A stretch of DNA of 64,000 nucleotides, from NCBI GenBank assembly GCA_018816345.1, contig JAHIWG010000012.1:1-64000 (forward strand), in the 5' to 3' direction. Below, in pieces: positions 27,548 to 38,778 of this stretch. This DNA comes from Spirochaetota bacterium. Lineage in GTDB: Bacteria > Spirochaetota > Spirochaetia > Treponematales > UBA12059. How positions within the stretch are numbered: the first letter of the stretch is position 1; each line of letters begins with the position of its first letter. Both the position numbers and the translations under genes were made by a program. The notes beneath the pieces are model-generated. The model had not been told where the DNA came from. It worked only from the letters and a program-made list of their open reading frames with translations, and searched no databases.

Positions 27548-27591
27548 CCGCCGAGGGGCGAGAGGACTACGAGAAGCGTCTAACGGACGGA

Positions 27592-27629
27592 ACCAGGCGT
27601 ATCGCCGAGCGAGGCGATACTCCTGGTTT
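27592..27629 (+). terminator. Hairpin downstream of hsp20
   Basis: ACCAGG-CGTATCGCC-GAGCGA-GGCGATAC-TCCTGGT then TTATTAAT. Confidence 0.6.
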
Positions 27630-27754
27630 ATTAATAATGCCGAACGGCTAGAGGTACTTATATATCAACAAACCACATTATGTAAAAATCAAAGCTTGCT
27701 TTCTTGCTTCACGGGGAATACAATGGCGGGACAAAGTTCCATTAAGGAGGAACC

Positions 27755-29338
27755 ATGAAACGTGTTCTCTCAGGCTTACTGCTGATCGTCCTGGCGGCGA
27801 CCCTCGTCGTCTCCTGCGGCGGCAAGGCCGGTACCGCCAAGGGCGTCGAGTTCGTAATGGGCAACGGCGCCGAACCCCAGACGCTCGATCCCTCCAAGAT
27901 CCAGGGCGTCCCCGAGCACCATATCTACATGGCGCTGTTCGAGGGCCTCGTCGGCTACGATCCCAAGACCTCTCTCGCCACGCCCGGCCTAGCCTCGAGC
28001 TGGACCATTTCCCCCGCTGGCGACCAGATCACCTTCAAGCTCCGCAAGGCCACCTGGTCCGACGGCACCAAGATCACCGCCCAGACCGTGGTAGACAGCT
28101 GGCTCCGCTCGCTCGATCCCGCCACCGCCTCCGAGTACGCCTATATGATGGGCATGGTCGTTAAGGGCGCCGCGGACTACAACGGCGGCAATGGCGCCAA
28201 GGAAGCCGTAGCCATCCGCGCCCTCGACGAGACGACCTTCCAGGCCGACCTCCTGGGCCCGATGCCCTACGCGGTCGACATGATGGCCCACTACGCCTTC
28301 GCCGTGCTCCCGATGCACGTCATCAACGCGAAGGGCGACGCCTGGATCAAGGCCGAGAACTTCGTCTGCAACGGCCCGTACAAGCTCCTCGAGTGGAAGC
28401 CCCAAGAGTCGCTCTCCGTCGTCAAGAACGACAAGTACTGGGACGCCAAGAACGTATTCCTGTCCAAGATCACCTTCCTCCCGATCGACGACAACCTCAC
28501 CGCCTATAATAAATTCAAGGCCGGCGAGATGGACTGGAGCTACGGCATCCCGCTCGACCTGATCGACGAGGTCAAGCTCCGCCCCGACTACCAGGTATCC
28601 CCGCAGGTAGCGACCTACTACTACATCTTCAACATGACCCGCAAGCCGTTCACCGACATCCGCGTCCGCAGGGCGCTGACGATGGCGCTCGACAAGCAGG
28701 AGCTCGTCGACAAGGTAACCAAGGGCGGCCAGCTCGCCACCACGTCGATGGTACCGGTCATGGCCGGCTACACTCCCGCCAAGGGACCGGATTTCAACGT
28801 CGAAGAGGCCCGCAAGCTCCTCGCCGAGGCCGGTTTCCCCGACGGCAAGGGCTTCCCCAAGACCCCGATCATCTATAACACCAGCTCCGGCCACAAGAAG
28901 ATCGCCGAGTGGGTACAGGAGTCCTGGAAGAAGAACCTCGGCATCGACGTGACGCTCGTCAACCAGGAGTGGACGACCTTCCTCGACACCCGTTCCAACG
29001 CGCACGACTTCGACATCGCCCGCGCCGGCTGGGTAGGCGACTACCTCGACCCGAACACCTTCCTCGACATGTTCATCATCGGTTCCGGCAACAACGACGG
29101 ACTGTACGCCAATCCTGAGTACGACGCCCTCGTGAAGAAGGCCGCCACGATGAAGGCCGGCCCCGAGCGCATGGCCGTGCTGCAGCAGGCCGAGTCGTTC
29201 CTGATCACCAAGGATCAGGCTGTCATTCCGTTCTATCACTACGTGTCCCAGGACATGATCGATACCACGAAGTGGGACGGCTGGTATCCCAACCCGCTCG
29301 GCTCGCACGAGTGGAAGTACATTACCCTGAAGAAGTAA
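27755..29338 (+). CDS. oppA: Oligopeptide ABC transporter substrate-binding protein
   Basis: Lipoprotein signal; EFVMGNGAEPQTLDPSKIQGVPEHHIYMALFEGLVGYDP; followed by oppBCDF. Confidence 0.93.
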   Translation: MKRVLSGLLLIVLAATLVVSCGGKAGTAKGVEFVMGNGAEPQTLDPSKIQGVPEHHIYMALFEGLVGYDPKTSLATPGLASSWTISPAGDQITFKLRKATWSDGTKITAQTVVDSWLRSLDPATASEYAYMMGMVVKGAADYNGGNGAKEAVAIRALDETTFQADLLGPMPYAVDMMAHYAFAVLPMHVINAKGDAWIKAENFVCNGPYKLLEWKPQESLSVVKNDKYWDAKNVFLSKITFLPIDDNLTAYNKFKAGEMDWSYGIPLDLIDEVKLRPDYQVSPQVATYYYIFNMTRKPFTDIRVRRALTMALDKQELVDKVTKGGQLATTSMVPVMAGYTPAKGPDFNVEEARKLLAEAGFPDGKGFPKTPIIYNTSSGHKKIAEWVQESWKKNLGIDVTLVNQEWTTFLDTRSNAHDFDIARAGWVGDYLDPNTFLDMFIIGSGNNDGLYANPEYDALVKKAATMKAGPERMAVLQQAESFLITKDQAVIPFYHYVSQDMIDTTKWDGWYPNPLGSHEWKYITLKK

Positions 29339-29352
29339 GTCGATAGGCTTAT

Positions 29353-29381
29353 GGCCCGGCGCTTGAGCGCCGGGCTTTTTT
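29353..29381 (+). terminator. Rho-independent terminator/attenuator after oppA
   Basis: GCCCGGCGCTTGAGCGCCGGGC followed by TTTTTT. Confidence 0.85.
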
Positions 29382-29575
29382 CGTATAAACGCACATTTAA
29401 TTTCAGATAACAAAACGACATTTCAGATATTGGCGCTTTTTTGTAGTTTCCTCTGGCGCTATACCAAAAACCGGGTTTATACTACATAATCGCGCCGCGT
29501 TCTTCCAATCGGGTTAACGCGGCTCATAGGATCGCCGCTATAGGACGATCCGTACCCCTTATAAGCGAGGAAACG

Positions 29576-30505
29576 ATGTCTAGATTCATCGTCCGCAGAT
29601 TATTGAGCGTCATACCTACGTTCTTCATAATCGTGACGCTCAGTTTCTTCTTGATCAGGCTAGCCCCGGGCGGGCCGTTCTCGAGGGAGAAGAAGATCCC
29701 CCCGGAGATCATGGCTAACATCATGGCCAAGTACCACATGGACGAGCCCCTCCTGAACCAGTACTTCCGCTATATCGGCGACGTTCTGAAATTCGACCTC
29801 GGGCCCTCCTATCGTTACAAGGACCACTCGGTCAACGACCTCCTCGGAGCCGCCTTCCCGGTATCCATCATGCTGGGAACCATGGCCCTAGGGGTCGCCC
29901 TGCTGCTAGGCACCCTGGTCGGCGTGACTTCGGCGCTCAACCAGAATAAATGGCAAGATTACGCGGCGATGTCCGTGGCGGTACTGGGCATCTCGGTCCC
30001 GCTATTCGTGATCGGGCCGGTGCTGATGCTGGTATTCGCGCTGCAGCTAAAGTGGCTGCCGACCTCAGGCTGGATAAACAGCCGGGCCGGCTGGAAAACG
30101 GTCATCATGCCTATCGCCACGCTGATGATGCCCTACTTCGCCTATATCGCCCGACTCTCCCGCGGCTCCATCATCGAGGTTCTCCGTTCCGATTACGTCA
30201 GGACGGCCAGGGCCAAGGGCCTCAAGGAACGGGTCGTGATCGCCAAGCACGTGCTCAAGGGAGGCATGCTCCCCATAGTCACCTATCTGGGGCCGGCGTT
30301 CTCCGGCATAATCATCGGATCGCTCGCCGTCGAGCAGATCTTCGTCATCCCCGGAATCGGAAAGATCTTCGTGCAATCGGCCCTGAATCGGGATTATACG
30401 GTCATCATGGGCGAGGTCATCGTATATTCCCTCATACTCATAGCAGCCAACTTCGTCGTGGACATACTATATGGCCTCCTCGACCCCCGTATCTCGTACA
30501 AATAA
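29576..30505 (+). CDS. oppB: Oligopeptide ABC transporter permease
   Basis: MSRFIVRRLLSVIPTFFIIVTLSFFLIRLAPGGPF...RTARAKGLKERVVIAKHVLKGGMLPIVTYLGP. Confidence 0.93.
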   Translation: MSRFIVRRLLSVIPTFFIIVTLSFFLIRLAPGGPFSREKKIPPEIMANIMAKYHMDEPLLNQYFRYIGDVLKFDLGPSYRYKDHSVNDLLGAAFPVSIMLGTMALGVALLLGTLVGVTSALNQNKWQDYAAMSVAVLGISVPLFVIGPVLMLVFALQLKWLPTSGWINSRAGWKTVIMPIATLMMPYFAYIARLSRGSIIEVLRSDYVRTARAKGLKERVVIAKHVLKGGMLPIVTYLGPAFSGIIIGSLAVEQIFVIPGIGKIFVQSALNRDYTVIMGEVIVYSLILIAANFVVDILYGLLDPRISYK

Positions 30506-30518
30506 GGAGCCGAAGGAT

Positions 30519-31604
30519 ATGCCGTTACTCGATAAGAAGACCGACAAGGCAGTCAACGAGTTCAATCAGTACGTGAAGCCGGTATCCCTCTGGGCGGACG
30601 CCTGGAAGCGGCTGAGGCGCAATAAGATGGCCGTGCTGGGCATGTGGATCGTAGGCGCATACCTGGTAGTCACCTTCGGCGCGAGCGTATTGCCGTTCCA
30701 TAGCTATACCGAGCAGCAGATGCTCCACGTCAACCTCCCGCCCTCGCTCAAGCCGGCGGGCGTAGTCGCGCTGGGCGAGCACGAGAAGAGGCGGGTCGAC
30801 CTCAAGGAAGCGATCGAGAGGAGCGGGCGCAGCGATCTCAAGACCGACCTCGAGCGCGTAGACGCTGAGATCATCCAGCTCAAGGGCGACATGGACGTCA
30901 ACCCCGTTCATAAGCGGGTCTACATCCTTGGCACGGACTACCTGGGCCGGGATATGCTGGCGCGGACCATCTACGGCGGGCAGATATCGATCATGATAGG
31001 CCTCATAGGCACGCTGACGGCGGCCTTCATCGGCATCGTGCTCGGCTCGCTCGGCGGCTACCTGGGCGGCTGGGTCGATAACCTCATAGGCCGCTTCGTC
31101 GACCTGATGTACAGCCTCCCGTACATGCTCATCGTCATCATCATCATGTCGATGCTACCGACCGGCTCCAACAGCATCTTCGTCCTCTATCTAGCGATAG
31201 CGATGATATCGTGGCTGACCATCTCTCGAGTCGTACGGGGACAGATCATCAGCCTCAAGAATTCAGAGTTCGTCGAGGCCGCCAAGTCCATGGGCGCTAG
31301 CTCTAACCGCATCATCTTCAGGCACCTGCTGCCCAACTCGCTAGGCATCATCATCATCTACTCCACCCTGCAGTTCCCCAGCTTCATCATGAACGAGAGC
31401 TTCCTCTCGTTCCTGGGCCTCGGCGTCTCGGCGCCGCAGGCCTCGTGGGGAACGCTGGTGAGCGAGGGCGTGCAAGGCATGCAGCTATACCCGTGGCGCC
31501 TGCTCGTGCCGGCCGTCGCCATGACGGTGTTCCTCTTCGCCATGAACTTCCTCGGGGACGGATTACGCGACGCTCTGGATCCTCAGAGCAAGAATAGAAG
31601 CTAA
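30519..31604 (+). CDS. oppC: Oligopeptide ABC transporter permease
   Basis: LGTDYLGRDMLARTIYGGQISIMIGLIGTLTAAFIGI...EAAKSMGASSNRIIFRHLLPNSLGIIIIYSTLQFPSFIMNESFLSFLGLG. Confidence 0.93.
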   Translation: MPLLDKKTDKAVNEFNQYVKPVSLWADAWKRLRRNKMAVLGMWIVGAYLVVTFGASVLPFHSYTEQQMLHVNLPPSLKPAGVVALGEHEKRRVDLKEAIERSGRSDLKTDLERVDAEIIQLKGDMDVNPVHKRVYILGTDYLGRDMLARTIYGGQISIMIGLIGTLTAAFIGIVLGSLGGYLGGWVDNLIGRFVDLMYSLPYMLIVIIIMSMLPTGSNSIFVLYLAIAMISWLTISRVVRGQIISLKNSEFVEAAKSMGASSNRIIFRHLLPNSLGIIIIYSTLQFPSFIMNESFLSFLGLGVSAPQASWGTLVSEGVQGMQLYPWRLLVPAVAMTVFLFAMNFLGDGLRDALDPQSKNRS

Positions 31605-31616
31605 GGAGACCATCGA

Positions 31617-32600
31617 ATGACCGATGACGTCATACTCCAGGTCAAGGACCTGAAGGCATACTTCAAGCTCGACGAGGGGCTCCTTAAAGCCGTCGACGGC
31701 GTGAGCTTCGACCTGCGCAAGGGCGAGACCCTCGGCATCGTGGGCGAATCCGGCTCCGGCAAGAGCGTGACCAACCTGGCGATCATGAAGCTGATACCTA
31801 CCCCCCCGGGACGTATAGCCGGCGGCGAGGTGCTGTTCATAGGCAAGGACATCTTCAAGATGTCCGACGAGGAGGTCAGGAAGATACGCGGCAACAAGAT
31901 ATCGATGATCTTCCAGGATCCGATGACCTGCCTCAACCCCTTCCTGCGCATCAGCACGCAGATGATCGAGACGATCGTCCTGCACCAGGGCCTCGACAAG
32001 AAGGCCGCCAAGGCCAAGGCCATCGAGATGCTCAAGCTCGCAGGCATACCGGCCCCCGAGAAGCGCATAGACCAGTACCCTCACCAGTTCTCGGGCGGGA
32101 TGCGCCAGCGCGTCATGATAGCCATGGCGCTCTCCTGCGAGCCGGAGATACTCATCGCCGACGAGCCGACGACGGCCCTCGACGTGACGATCCAGGCCCA
32201 GATACTCGAGCTCATCAAGGAGCTGTCCGCGCGCCTCGGCACCGCAGTTATCCTCATCACCCACTCGCTGGGCGTCGTGGCCGGCATGTGCGACGCGATA
32301 TGCGTAATGTACGCAGGCCGCATCGTCGAGCGCGGCACGGCCGACGAGATCTTCGCCGATCCCAAGCATCCGTACACCCAGGGCCTGATCAAGAGCGTGC
32401 CGCGACTGGACAAGGTAAGCAGCCAGAGGCTCTACTCCATCCCCGGCCAGCCGCCCAACGTCATCAACCTTCCCGATTGCTGCCCGTTCTTCCCGCGCTG
32501 CGAGCGCGCCATGGACGTATGCAAGACTAAGTATCCTAAGATCGCCGAGATTGGCGCCAAGCGCAGCGTCGCCTGCTGGCTCTACGGGGAGGGAAAGTAA
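31617..32600 (+). CDS. oppD: Oligopeptide ABC transporter ATP-binding protein
   Basis: GIVGESGSGKSVTNLAIMKL...SGGMRQRVMIAMALSCEPEILIADEPTTALDVTIQAQILELIKEL. Confidence 0.94.
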   Translation: MTDDVILQVKDLKAYFKLDEGLLKAVDGVSFDLRKGETLGIVGESGSGKSVTNLAIMKLIPTPPGRIAGGEVLFIGKDIFKMSDEEVRKIRGNKISMIFQDPMTCLNPFLRISTQMIETIVLHQGLDKKAAKAKAIEMLKLAGIPAPEKRIDQYPHQFSGGMRQRVMIAMALSCEPEILIADEPTTALDVTIQAQILELIKELSARLGTAVILITHSLGVVAGMCDAICVMYAGRIVERGTADEIFADPKHPYTQGLIKSVPRLDKVSSQRLYSIPGQPPNVINLPDCCPFFPRCERAMDVCKTKYPKIAEIGAKRSVACWLYGEGK

Positions 32601-33614
<1,014 letters not shown>

Positions 33615-33635
33615 ACGCCGGGATACCGGGAATAA

Positions 33636-33666
33636 AGCCCGCCCCGCGTTACGGGGCGGGCTTTTT
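33636..33666 (+). terminator. Rho-independent terminator at end of opp operon
   Basis: AAGCCCGCCCCGCGTTACGGGGCGGGCTTTTT. Confidence 0.9.
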
Positions 33667-33718
33667 ATACTATACGGCCGGGCGGCTCGGGCCGCCCGAT
33701 GACGCGGAGGCCTAGACC

Positions 33719-35344
33719 ATGGACGCGCGGCGTGACGACCTGTCTATCGAGTCGCTCGGGACCCTCTCGGAGGAGATGAGGGGGCTATACCGCGACTTGT
33801 CCGATCATCTCTGGTCGCTGACCCTGGAGTCTGGCCTGACCGCCGACTTCTTCCAGGAGACCCTTAACGCGAATTCCGTTAACCGCGAGGCGACGCGATC
33901 GGTAGACGGCGAGCTCGACTCGCTAAAGGCGGGCGCCGCGTCGGTCCTCGCCTCCGCCGCCAACGCGAGCGAGAAGCTGTCCGCCGCCGCCGACTCCTCG
34001 CGAGCCTCCCTGGCGGCGATAGAGGCCGGCGGCGCCGCGCTCGGTATGATGGACCGGCGCCTGGACGATTTCATGGCCATCTTCAGGCGCGTGGCCGAGG
34101 CCATGGAGCGTATAGACGGCACACTCCGCTCCATAGACGAGATATCGGAGCTGACCAACCTGCTATCGCTCAACGCCGCCATCGAGGCGGCTAGGGCGGG
34201 AGCCCACGGCAAGGGTTTCAAGGTCGTGGCCAACGAGGTCAAGGCGCTCGCGGGCAAGAGCAAGGACCTGACCGAGTCGGCGTCGCGCATCCTGGGGACG
34301 CTACGCTCGGATATGGGCGACGCGGCGGCGGGCCTCAAGGCCATAGAGCAGGGCAAGCTAGAGCTTGCCCTGCGCATGGAAGCCTCGCGCGCGGAACAGG
34401 ACAGGAGCGCCGGATCGATGTCGGGCGCCGCCGACGACATGAAGGACATACGCGCCTCGCTCCAAGGCCAGACGGCCAACTCCGAGCGCATAGCCTCGTC
34501 GATGGCCAGGCTCGCCGAGGCCGTCGACCTGCTCTCGGACAGCTCCGGGCTTATACAAGGCAACCTGCAGAGGCAGAGGGCCTCGTCGGACGAGGTCCTG
34601 CGCTCCGCCGGCCGGCTCAAGTCGTCGCTCAGCGAGCTGAGCCGGCGGGTCGACGCGACGAAGTCGGAGGGCGAGTGCCGGGAGGCCGTCGCCATAGGGC
34701 ACGACGTAACGTATCCGCCATGGGTCCATATTAGGGACGGCCATTCGGCCGGCATATCGATAGAGCTGGCGCAGCGCTTCGTCGAGGGACGCGGGATGAC
34801 GCCGGAATTCAGGCCCGGCCAGTTCGCGGCCGCGCTGGACAAGCTATACTCGGGCGCTATACGCATCGTAGCCAACGTCGGCTGGCCGAACGCCTATTTC
34901 ACCGGCAAGCCGGTCATTCCCACGACGCCGTTCGCCTCGTTCCGGCCGGCGATCTTCGCGTTCGACTCGAACCGGGGCTCGTTCAGGGGCATGCCGGACC
35001 TCGCCGGGAAGCGGGTGGCCGCCCAGAAAGGCTCGTACGTCCTGGACTGCCTGGCCGGAGCGGGCTGCGAGCCCGTCGTCGCCGACAACGACGTGGAGGC
35101 CTTCGCGGCGGTCATCTGGCGCAGGGCCGACTGCGCCATCACCGAGCGGCTCGTAGGCTCGTTCCTCTCCAGGAACTACTTCTCCGGGAAACTGGCGCAG
35201 TGCTTCGAGACCGGGCACGAGACGAGCGTGGTTTTCCTGCTACGCGAGGACGACGTCGCGCTCAGGGACGCCATGGACGAGTGGATCCGGAGCCCCGAGA
35301 CCGCCGAATTCACGCGGCGGCTCGTGGCCCGGACCCGGGAATAG
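33719..35344 (+). CDS. Soluble MCP-signalling domain protein fused to a C-terminal bacterial extracellular SBP family 3-like domain
   Basis: MCP hairpin core [42 protein letters not shown]-terminus [29 protein letters not shown]...[18 protein letters not shown]...[16 protein letters not shown]; no evident signal peptide or TM. Confidence 0.82.
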   Translation: MDARRDDLSIESLGTLSEEMRGLYRDLSDHLWSLTLESGLTADFFQETLNANSVNREATRSVDGELDSLKAGAASVLASAANASEKLSAAADSSRASLAAIEAGGAALGMMDRRLDDFMAIFRRVAEAMERIDGTLRSIDEISELTNLLSLNAAIEAARAGAHGKGFKVVANEVKALAGKSKDLTESASRILGTLRSDMGDAAAGLKAIEQGKLELALRMEASRAEQDRSAGSMSGAADDMKDIRASLQGQTANSERIASSMARLAEAVDLLSDSSGLIQGNLQRQRASSDEVLRSAGRLKSSLSELSRRVDATKSEGECREAVAIGHDVTYPPWVHIRDGHSAGISIELAQRFVEGRGMTPEFRPGQFAAALDKLYSGAIRIVANVGWPNAYFTGKPVIPTTPFASFRPAIFAFDSNRGSFRGMPDLAGKRVAAQKGSYVLDCLAGAGCEPVVADNDVEAFAAVIWRRADCAITERLVGSFLSRNYFSGKLAQCFETGHETSVVFLLREDDVALRDAMDEWIRSPETAEFTRRLVARTRE

Positions 35345-35351
35345 CCGGGCC

Positions 35352-36689
35352 CTACCTGACTATCTTCCTAGCCTCGACGTAGAAGCGCTTCTCCGGCGCC
35401 TCGCCCATCGAGAACGTCTTGCGCGGCATCGCGCCGTCGCGGATAACGGTGCCGAAGAAGCTCGCCTTGTCGATGGGCGGCAGGTACAGCCCGAAGTTGC
35501 CCGGCTTCCTCGCGAGCGCCTCGAGGCTCTCGGTGCCGTGGATGTAGTCGATCGAGGTCCCGGGATGCGCCTTGAGGTGCGCGTCGAGGGGCTCCTGGAT
35601 AGTGCCCGCGGCCAGGTTGGCCTTCGGCCTTACGAAGCGCGCTAGGCCCGATCCGGAGGCCGAAACGTACGCGAAGCGATGCTCCCCTGGCGCGGCCTCG
35701 TCGGTCCTCCGCACCGCCTGTTTCCAGTCCATCTTCTCGAAGGCCGCCCCGGCCGCGGAGAGGTCGGAGAGCAGGGCCTTCTCGTCGGCCTTGAATAGGA
35801 CGCGGTGTATAGGATGGAAGGGCAAGCCCTCGTCGTAGATATTGACCAGCTCGACGAGCGCGTAGCGGGCGGGGTGGTCCATGAGGCCCGGGAGCCCCGA
35901 GTTGGCCTTCTTCGTCTCTTCCCATATCGCCTTGGCGGTCGCCAGGGAGTGGTTGCCGTCGCCGACCGCGAACAGGAGCACGTCGGGCGAGCCGTACTTG
36001 GCCTCGTAGGCCTTCCGGTCGGCTATGGCCTCGAGGGCCGAGGCTACGGCGGCGAGGTCCGCCTCGCTCGCCACGTGGGCGCCGCGTACCCTTCCGGAAT
36101 CCTTCATGAGGCTAAAATCGTACAGCCTGGGCAACGCGTCGATCTTGGCGTACAGGGGCTCTATGACGCTACGCGCCGGGTCGTCGATCAGGAGCATGAT
36201 ATGGGGCAGCTCGAGGGGCGCGCCGCGGCGTATGTCCATCCGGGGAGGCAGCCGCTCGACGATGGTGCCCTCCGTGGGCCGGATCTTGCTGGTGACGCCC
36301 TTGCCGTACTGGTAGGCCTCGAGGTCGACCGACATCATCAAGCCCTTGCGGGGCTGCTTCTCGAAGGGGGTCGTCCGCTCGACGAGGACGAAGCCGGGAG
36401 CGCGCTTGGATACGACGCCCGCCTCCAGGTACGAGCTCATGGCGGCCCGGATGCGCTCGACGCGCAGGGCCTTGTCGTCGTCCTCGAGGTAGCACTCGGG
36501 GAAGACCAGGTTGAGGGTGCTCGGCTCGGCGCCGACGATCCTGGACACGTCCTCCCAGTACTCGCGCTCGCTGGAATACTGGTCGCATGCGACTACCGCC
36601 CACTTCTGATAGTCGGCGCCCTCCGCGGGAAGGTACACCTCGGGCACGGCGACGCCTAGCGCCGCGAGCCTGCTCGTTACATCGCTCAT
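35352..36689 (-). CDS. DUF1015 family protein
   Basis: QKWAVVACDQYSSEREYWEDV...ADRKAYEAKYGSPDVLLFAVGDGNHSLATAKAIWE...SIDYIHGTESLEALA. Confidence 0.85.
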   Translation of the reverse strand: MSDVTSRLAALGVAVPEVYLPAEGADYQKWAVVACDQYSSEREYWEDVSRIVGAEPSTLNLVFPECYLEDDDKALRVERIRAAMSSYLEAGVVSKRAPGFVLVERTTPFEKQPRKGLMMSVDLEAYQYGKGVTSKIRPTEGTIVERLPPRMDIRRGAPLELPHIMLLIDDPARSVIEPLYAKIDALPRLYDFSLMKDSGRVRGAHVASEADLAAVASALEAIADRKAYEAKYGSPDVLLFAVGDGNHSLATAKAIWEETKKANSGLPGLMDHPARYALVELVNIYDEGLPFHPIHRVLFKADEKALLSDLSAAGAAFEKMDWKQAVRRTDEAAPGEHRFAYVSASGSGLARFVRPKANLAAGTIQEPLDAHLKAHPGTSIDYIHGTESLEALARKPGNFGLYLPPIDKASFFGTVIRDGAMPRKTFSMGEAPEKRFYVEARKIVR

Positions 36690-36870
36690 CTTCGACTCCT
36701 TTTGAACCGCTAACGGACCGCCCCGACCGGGCGGGACCTTCACGGAAGGCCGATAGTATGCGACGATTACTTGAAATGGTCAAATCTCCCAGGCGGCCCG
36801 GCGTCCCAGGCGGCCCGGACGCTTGCGCTAGCCGCGGCCGCCGAGCTAGTATCCGAGCGCGAGGTACGGG

Positions 36871-37836
36871 ATGAAAATCGCTGCGAAGAATACGTTGAGG
36901 AAGGCCGCGATAATCGTGATAGGCCTGTCCATGATCTCGGCCATAGTGATCCTTACGTCCGCGCCCGTGCAGAGCCGGTTCGTCGAGGCCAGGCACGGCG
37001 GCGCGTTGGTGTTCATGGACAAGTACGTGCCGCGCCCCCTCCGCGCCGAATTCTCCCGTGACCTCGGCGAGGCTACCGAGGGCTTCCTCCTCGAGGCCGG
37101 CCTGCTGGAGGCGATCCCGCCCGAGGGCCCCGTAGCGTTCTTCGCGGGCGATAGGCATTACGGCGTCATAAGCGCCGACGATCCCCTGATACGGAAGCGC
37201 CTCGCGGGGCGGCCGTCGTCGGACTTCGTGCTCTTCCGCTCCATAGGCATGAATTTCTACGCCAACGAGCTAGTTACCCGCTCGGTAGCCGCCCAGGACG
37301 GCTCGTACGTCTTCGTGAACGTCGACGAGGATTGGCGGGCCTCTGCATTGCACGCCTACGCGCACGCTATCGCGGCGGCGAACGCCCCGGCCGCCGTCAA
37401 GGCGTCCTTCAAGCCGGACCAGGGCTTCGATCCGGACCTTCGCTTCGCCTTCAGGTTCGCGGACGAGACCCTTGCCCTGCTCGCGAGCGATCTCTTCGAG
37501 CTATCGCTGGGGCTCGGCGGCGCAGACGGGGCCTGGGACGCCTTTCCGGAGGCTTCCGCTCGGCGCTACGCCGGGGCCGATTCCGACGTCATGGAGAGGC
37601 AGGCGGAGATCATCATGGCGACCTACGACCTGCCGCAGAAGTCGGCCGTATTCTACGCCGCGTGCAACTCGTTCGCCTCGTGGATACTGCGCGAGCGCGG
37701 CGCCGACTCCCTGCGCGCCGTAGCTCGGTCATTCTTCTCAGGAGCGTACTCTACCCTGGACGAGGCATTCTCTCCCATCGGGGGCTTCTACGCGTCCGTG
37801 GAGGCCTGGAAAGGAGACGCGTCCATCCCCCTGTAG
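36871..37836 (+). CDS. Hypothetical membrane-anchored protein
   Basis: 966-nt ORF with N-terminal hydrophobic segment; low-overlap with neighbours; family not recognised. Confidence 0.6.
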   Translation: MKIAAKNTLRKAAIIVIGLSMISAIVILTSAPVQSRFVEARHGGALVFMDKYVPRPLRAEFSRDLGEATEGFLLEAGLLEAIPPEGPVAFFAGDRHYGVISADDPLIRKRLAGRPSSDFVLFRSIGMNFYANELVTRSVAAQDGSYVFVNVDEDWRASALHAYAHAIAAANAPAAVKASFKPDQGFDPDLRFAFRFADETLALLASDLFELSLGLGGADGAWDAFPEASARRYAGADSDVMERQAEIIMATYDLPQKSAVFYAACNSFASWILRERGADSLRAVARSFFSGAYSTLDEAFSPIGGFYASVEAWKGDASIPL

Positions 37837-37854
37837 GATGGCGCGGAACGTCGT

Positions 37855-38778
37855 ATGGCTATTACCAAGCGCCTGGCTATAGGATTGGCGACGGCGACCG
37901 CCGTCATATGGGGGCTATCGTTCCTGAGCATCAAGACGGCCGTCGCGGCCATACCGCCCGTCAGCCTCGGGCTGGCGCGGTTCATAGTCGCGAGCGCCGT
38001 GCTCCTCGCGGTATTCGCCGTCATGCGAAGGCGCCCGACCCTGGCGCTCAAGGACCTGCCGCGGATGGCCGGGGCCGGGCTGGTCGGGGTCACGCTCTAT
38101 TTCCTCGGGGAGAATAACGGCGTCCTGCTATTATCCGCGTCTGAGGCCTCCATCATCGTGGGCACCATACCGGTCCTGACGATGATCGCGGATCGAGTCC
38201 TCGTAAGGACGAGGCTGACGGCGGCTCAATACGCCGGGGCGGGCCTATCGGCCGTCGGCGTCTCGCTCATAGTGGTCGAGTCGCTGAGGCTGAGCCCGGC
38301 GCCCCTGGGATACCTGTACATGGGGCTCGCGGCCGTCGCGTGGGTCGCCTACGCCTTCATGACCAGGCCGTTGCTCGCCAAGTACGATAGCCTGGAGGTA
38401 ACCCTATGGCAGAGCCTCTTCGGGGCCGTAGGGTTCGTGCCTTTCGCTCTCTTCGAGCGCGTGGAATGGGCCCTCGTGACGCCGGTAGTCGTCGTCAACG
38501 TGCTATACCTGGGCGTATTCTGCTCGGCTATCGGCTACCTCTTCTATATCGCCAGCCTGAACGCTCTCGGCGCGGGCGTTTCGAGCGTCTTCATTAACCT
38601 GATCCCGGTCGTCTCGGTGGCCGCGTCCTTCGTTATACTCGGGGAGAGGCTCAGCCCCGTCCAGCTCGCGGGCGGCGCGGTCGCCGTCGGGGGCGTGTAC
38701 ATGGCGAGCTTCGCCGGGGGCGAGGGCCGGGGAGGCGCGGGGAGGCGGAACGGGAAGCGCCCAGCGGACGGCGCCTAG
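37855..38778 (+). CDS. EamA/DMT-type transporter
   Basis: TATAVIWGLSFLSIKTAVAAIPPVSLGLARFIVASAVLL...FINLIPVVSVAASFVILGERLSPVQLAGGAVAVGGVYMA. Confidence 0.9.
   Translation: MAITKRLAIGLATATAVIWGLSFLSIKTAVAAIPPVSLGLARFIVASAVLLAVFAVMRRRPTLALKDLPRMAGAGLVGVTLYFLGENNGVLLLSASEASIIVGTIPVLTMIADRVLVRTRLTAAQYAGAGLSAVGVSLIVVESLRLSPAPLGYLYMGLAAVAWVAYAFMTRPLLAKYDSLEVTLWQSLFGAVGFVPFALFERVEWALVTPVVVVNVLYLGVFCSAIGYLFYIASLNALGAGVSSVFINLIPVVSVAASFVILGERLSPVQLAGGAVAVGGVYMASFAGGEGRGGAGRRNGKRPADGA

Noticed and set aside
27989-29413. 474-aa minus-strand ORF antisense to oppA
   Set aside because: Covers oppA; composition bias only.
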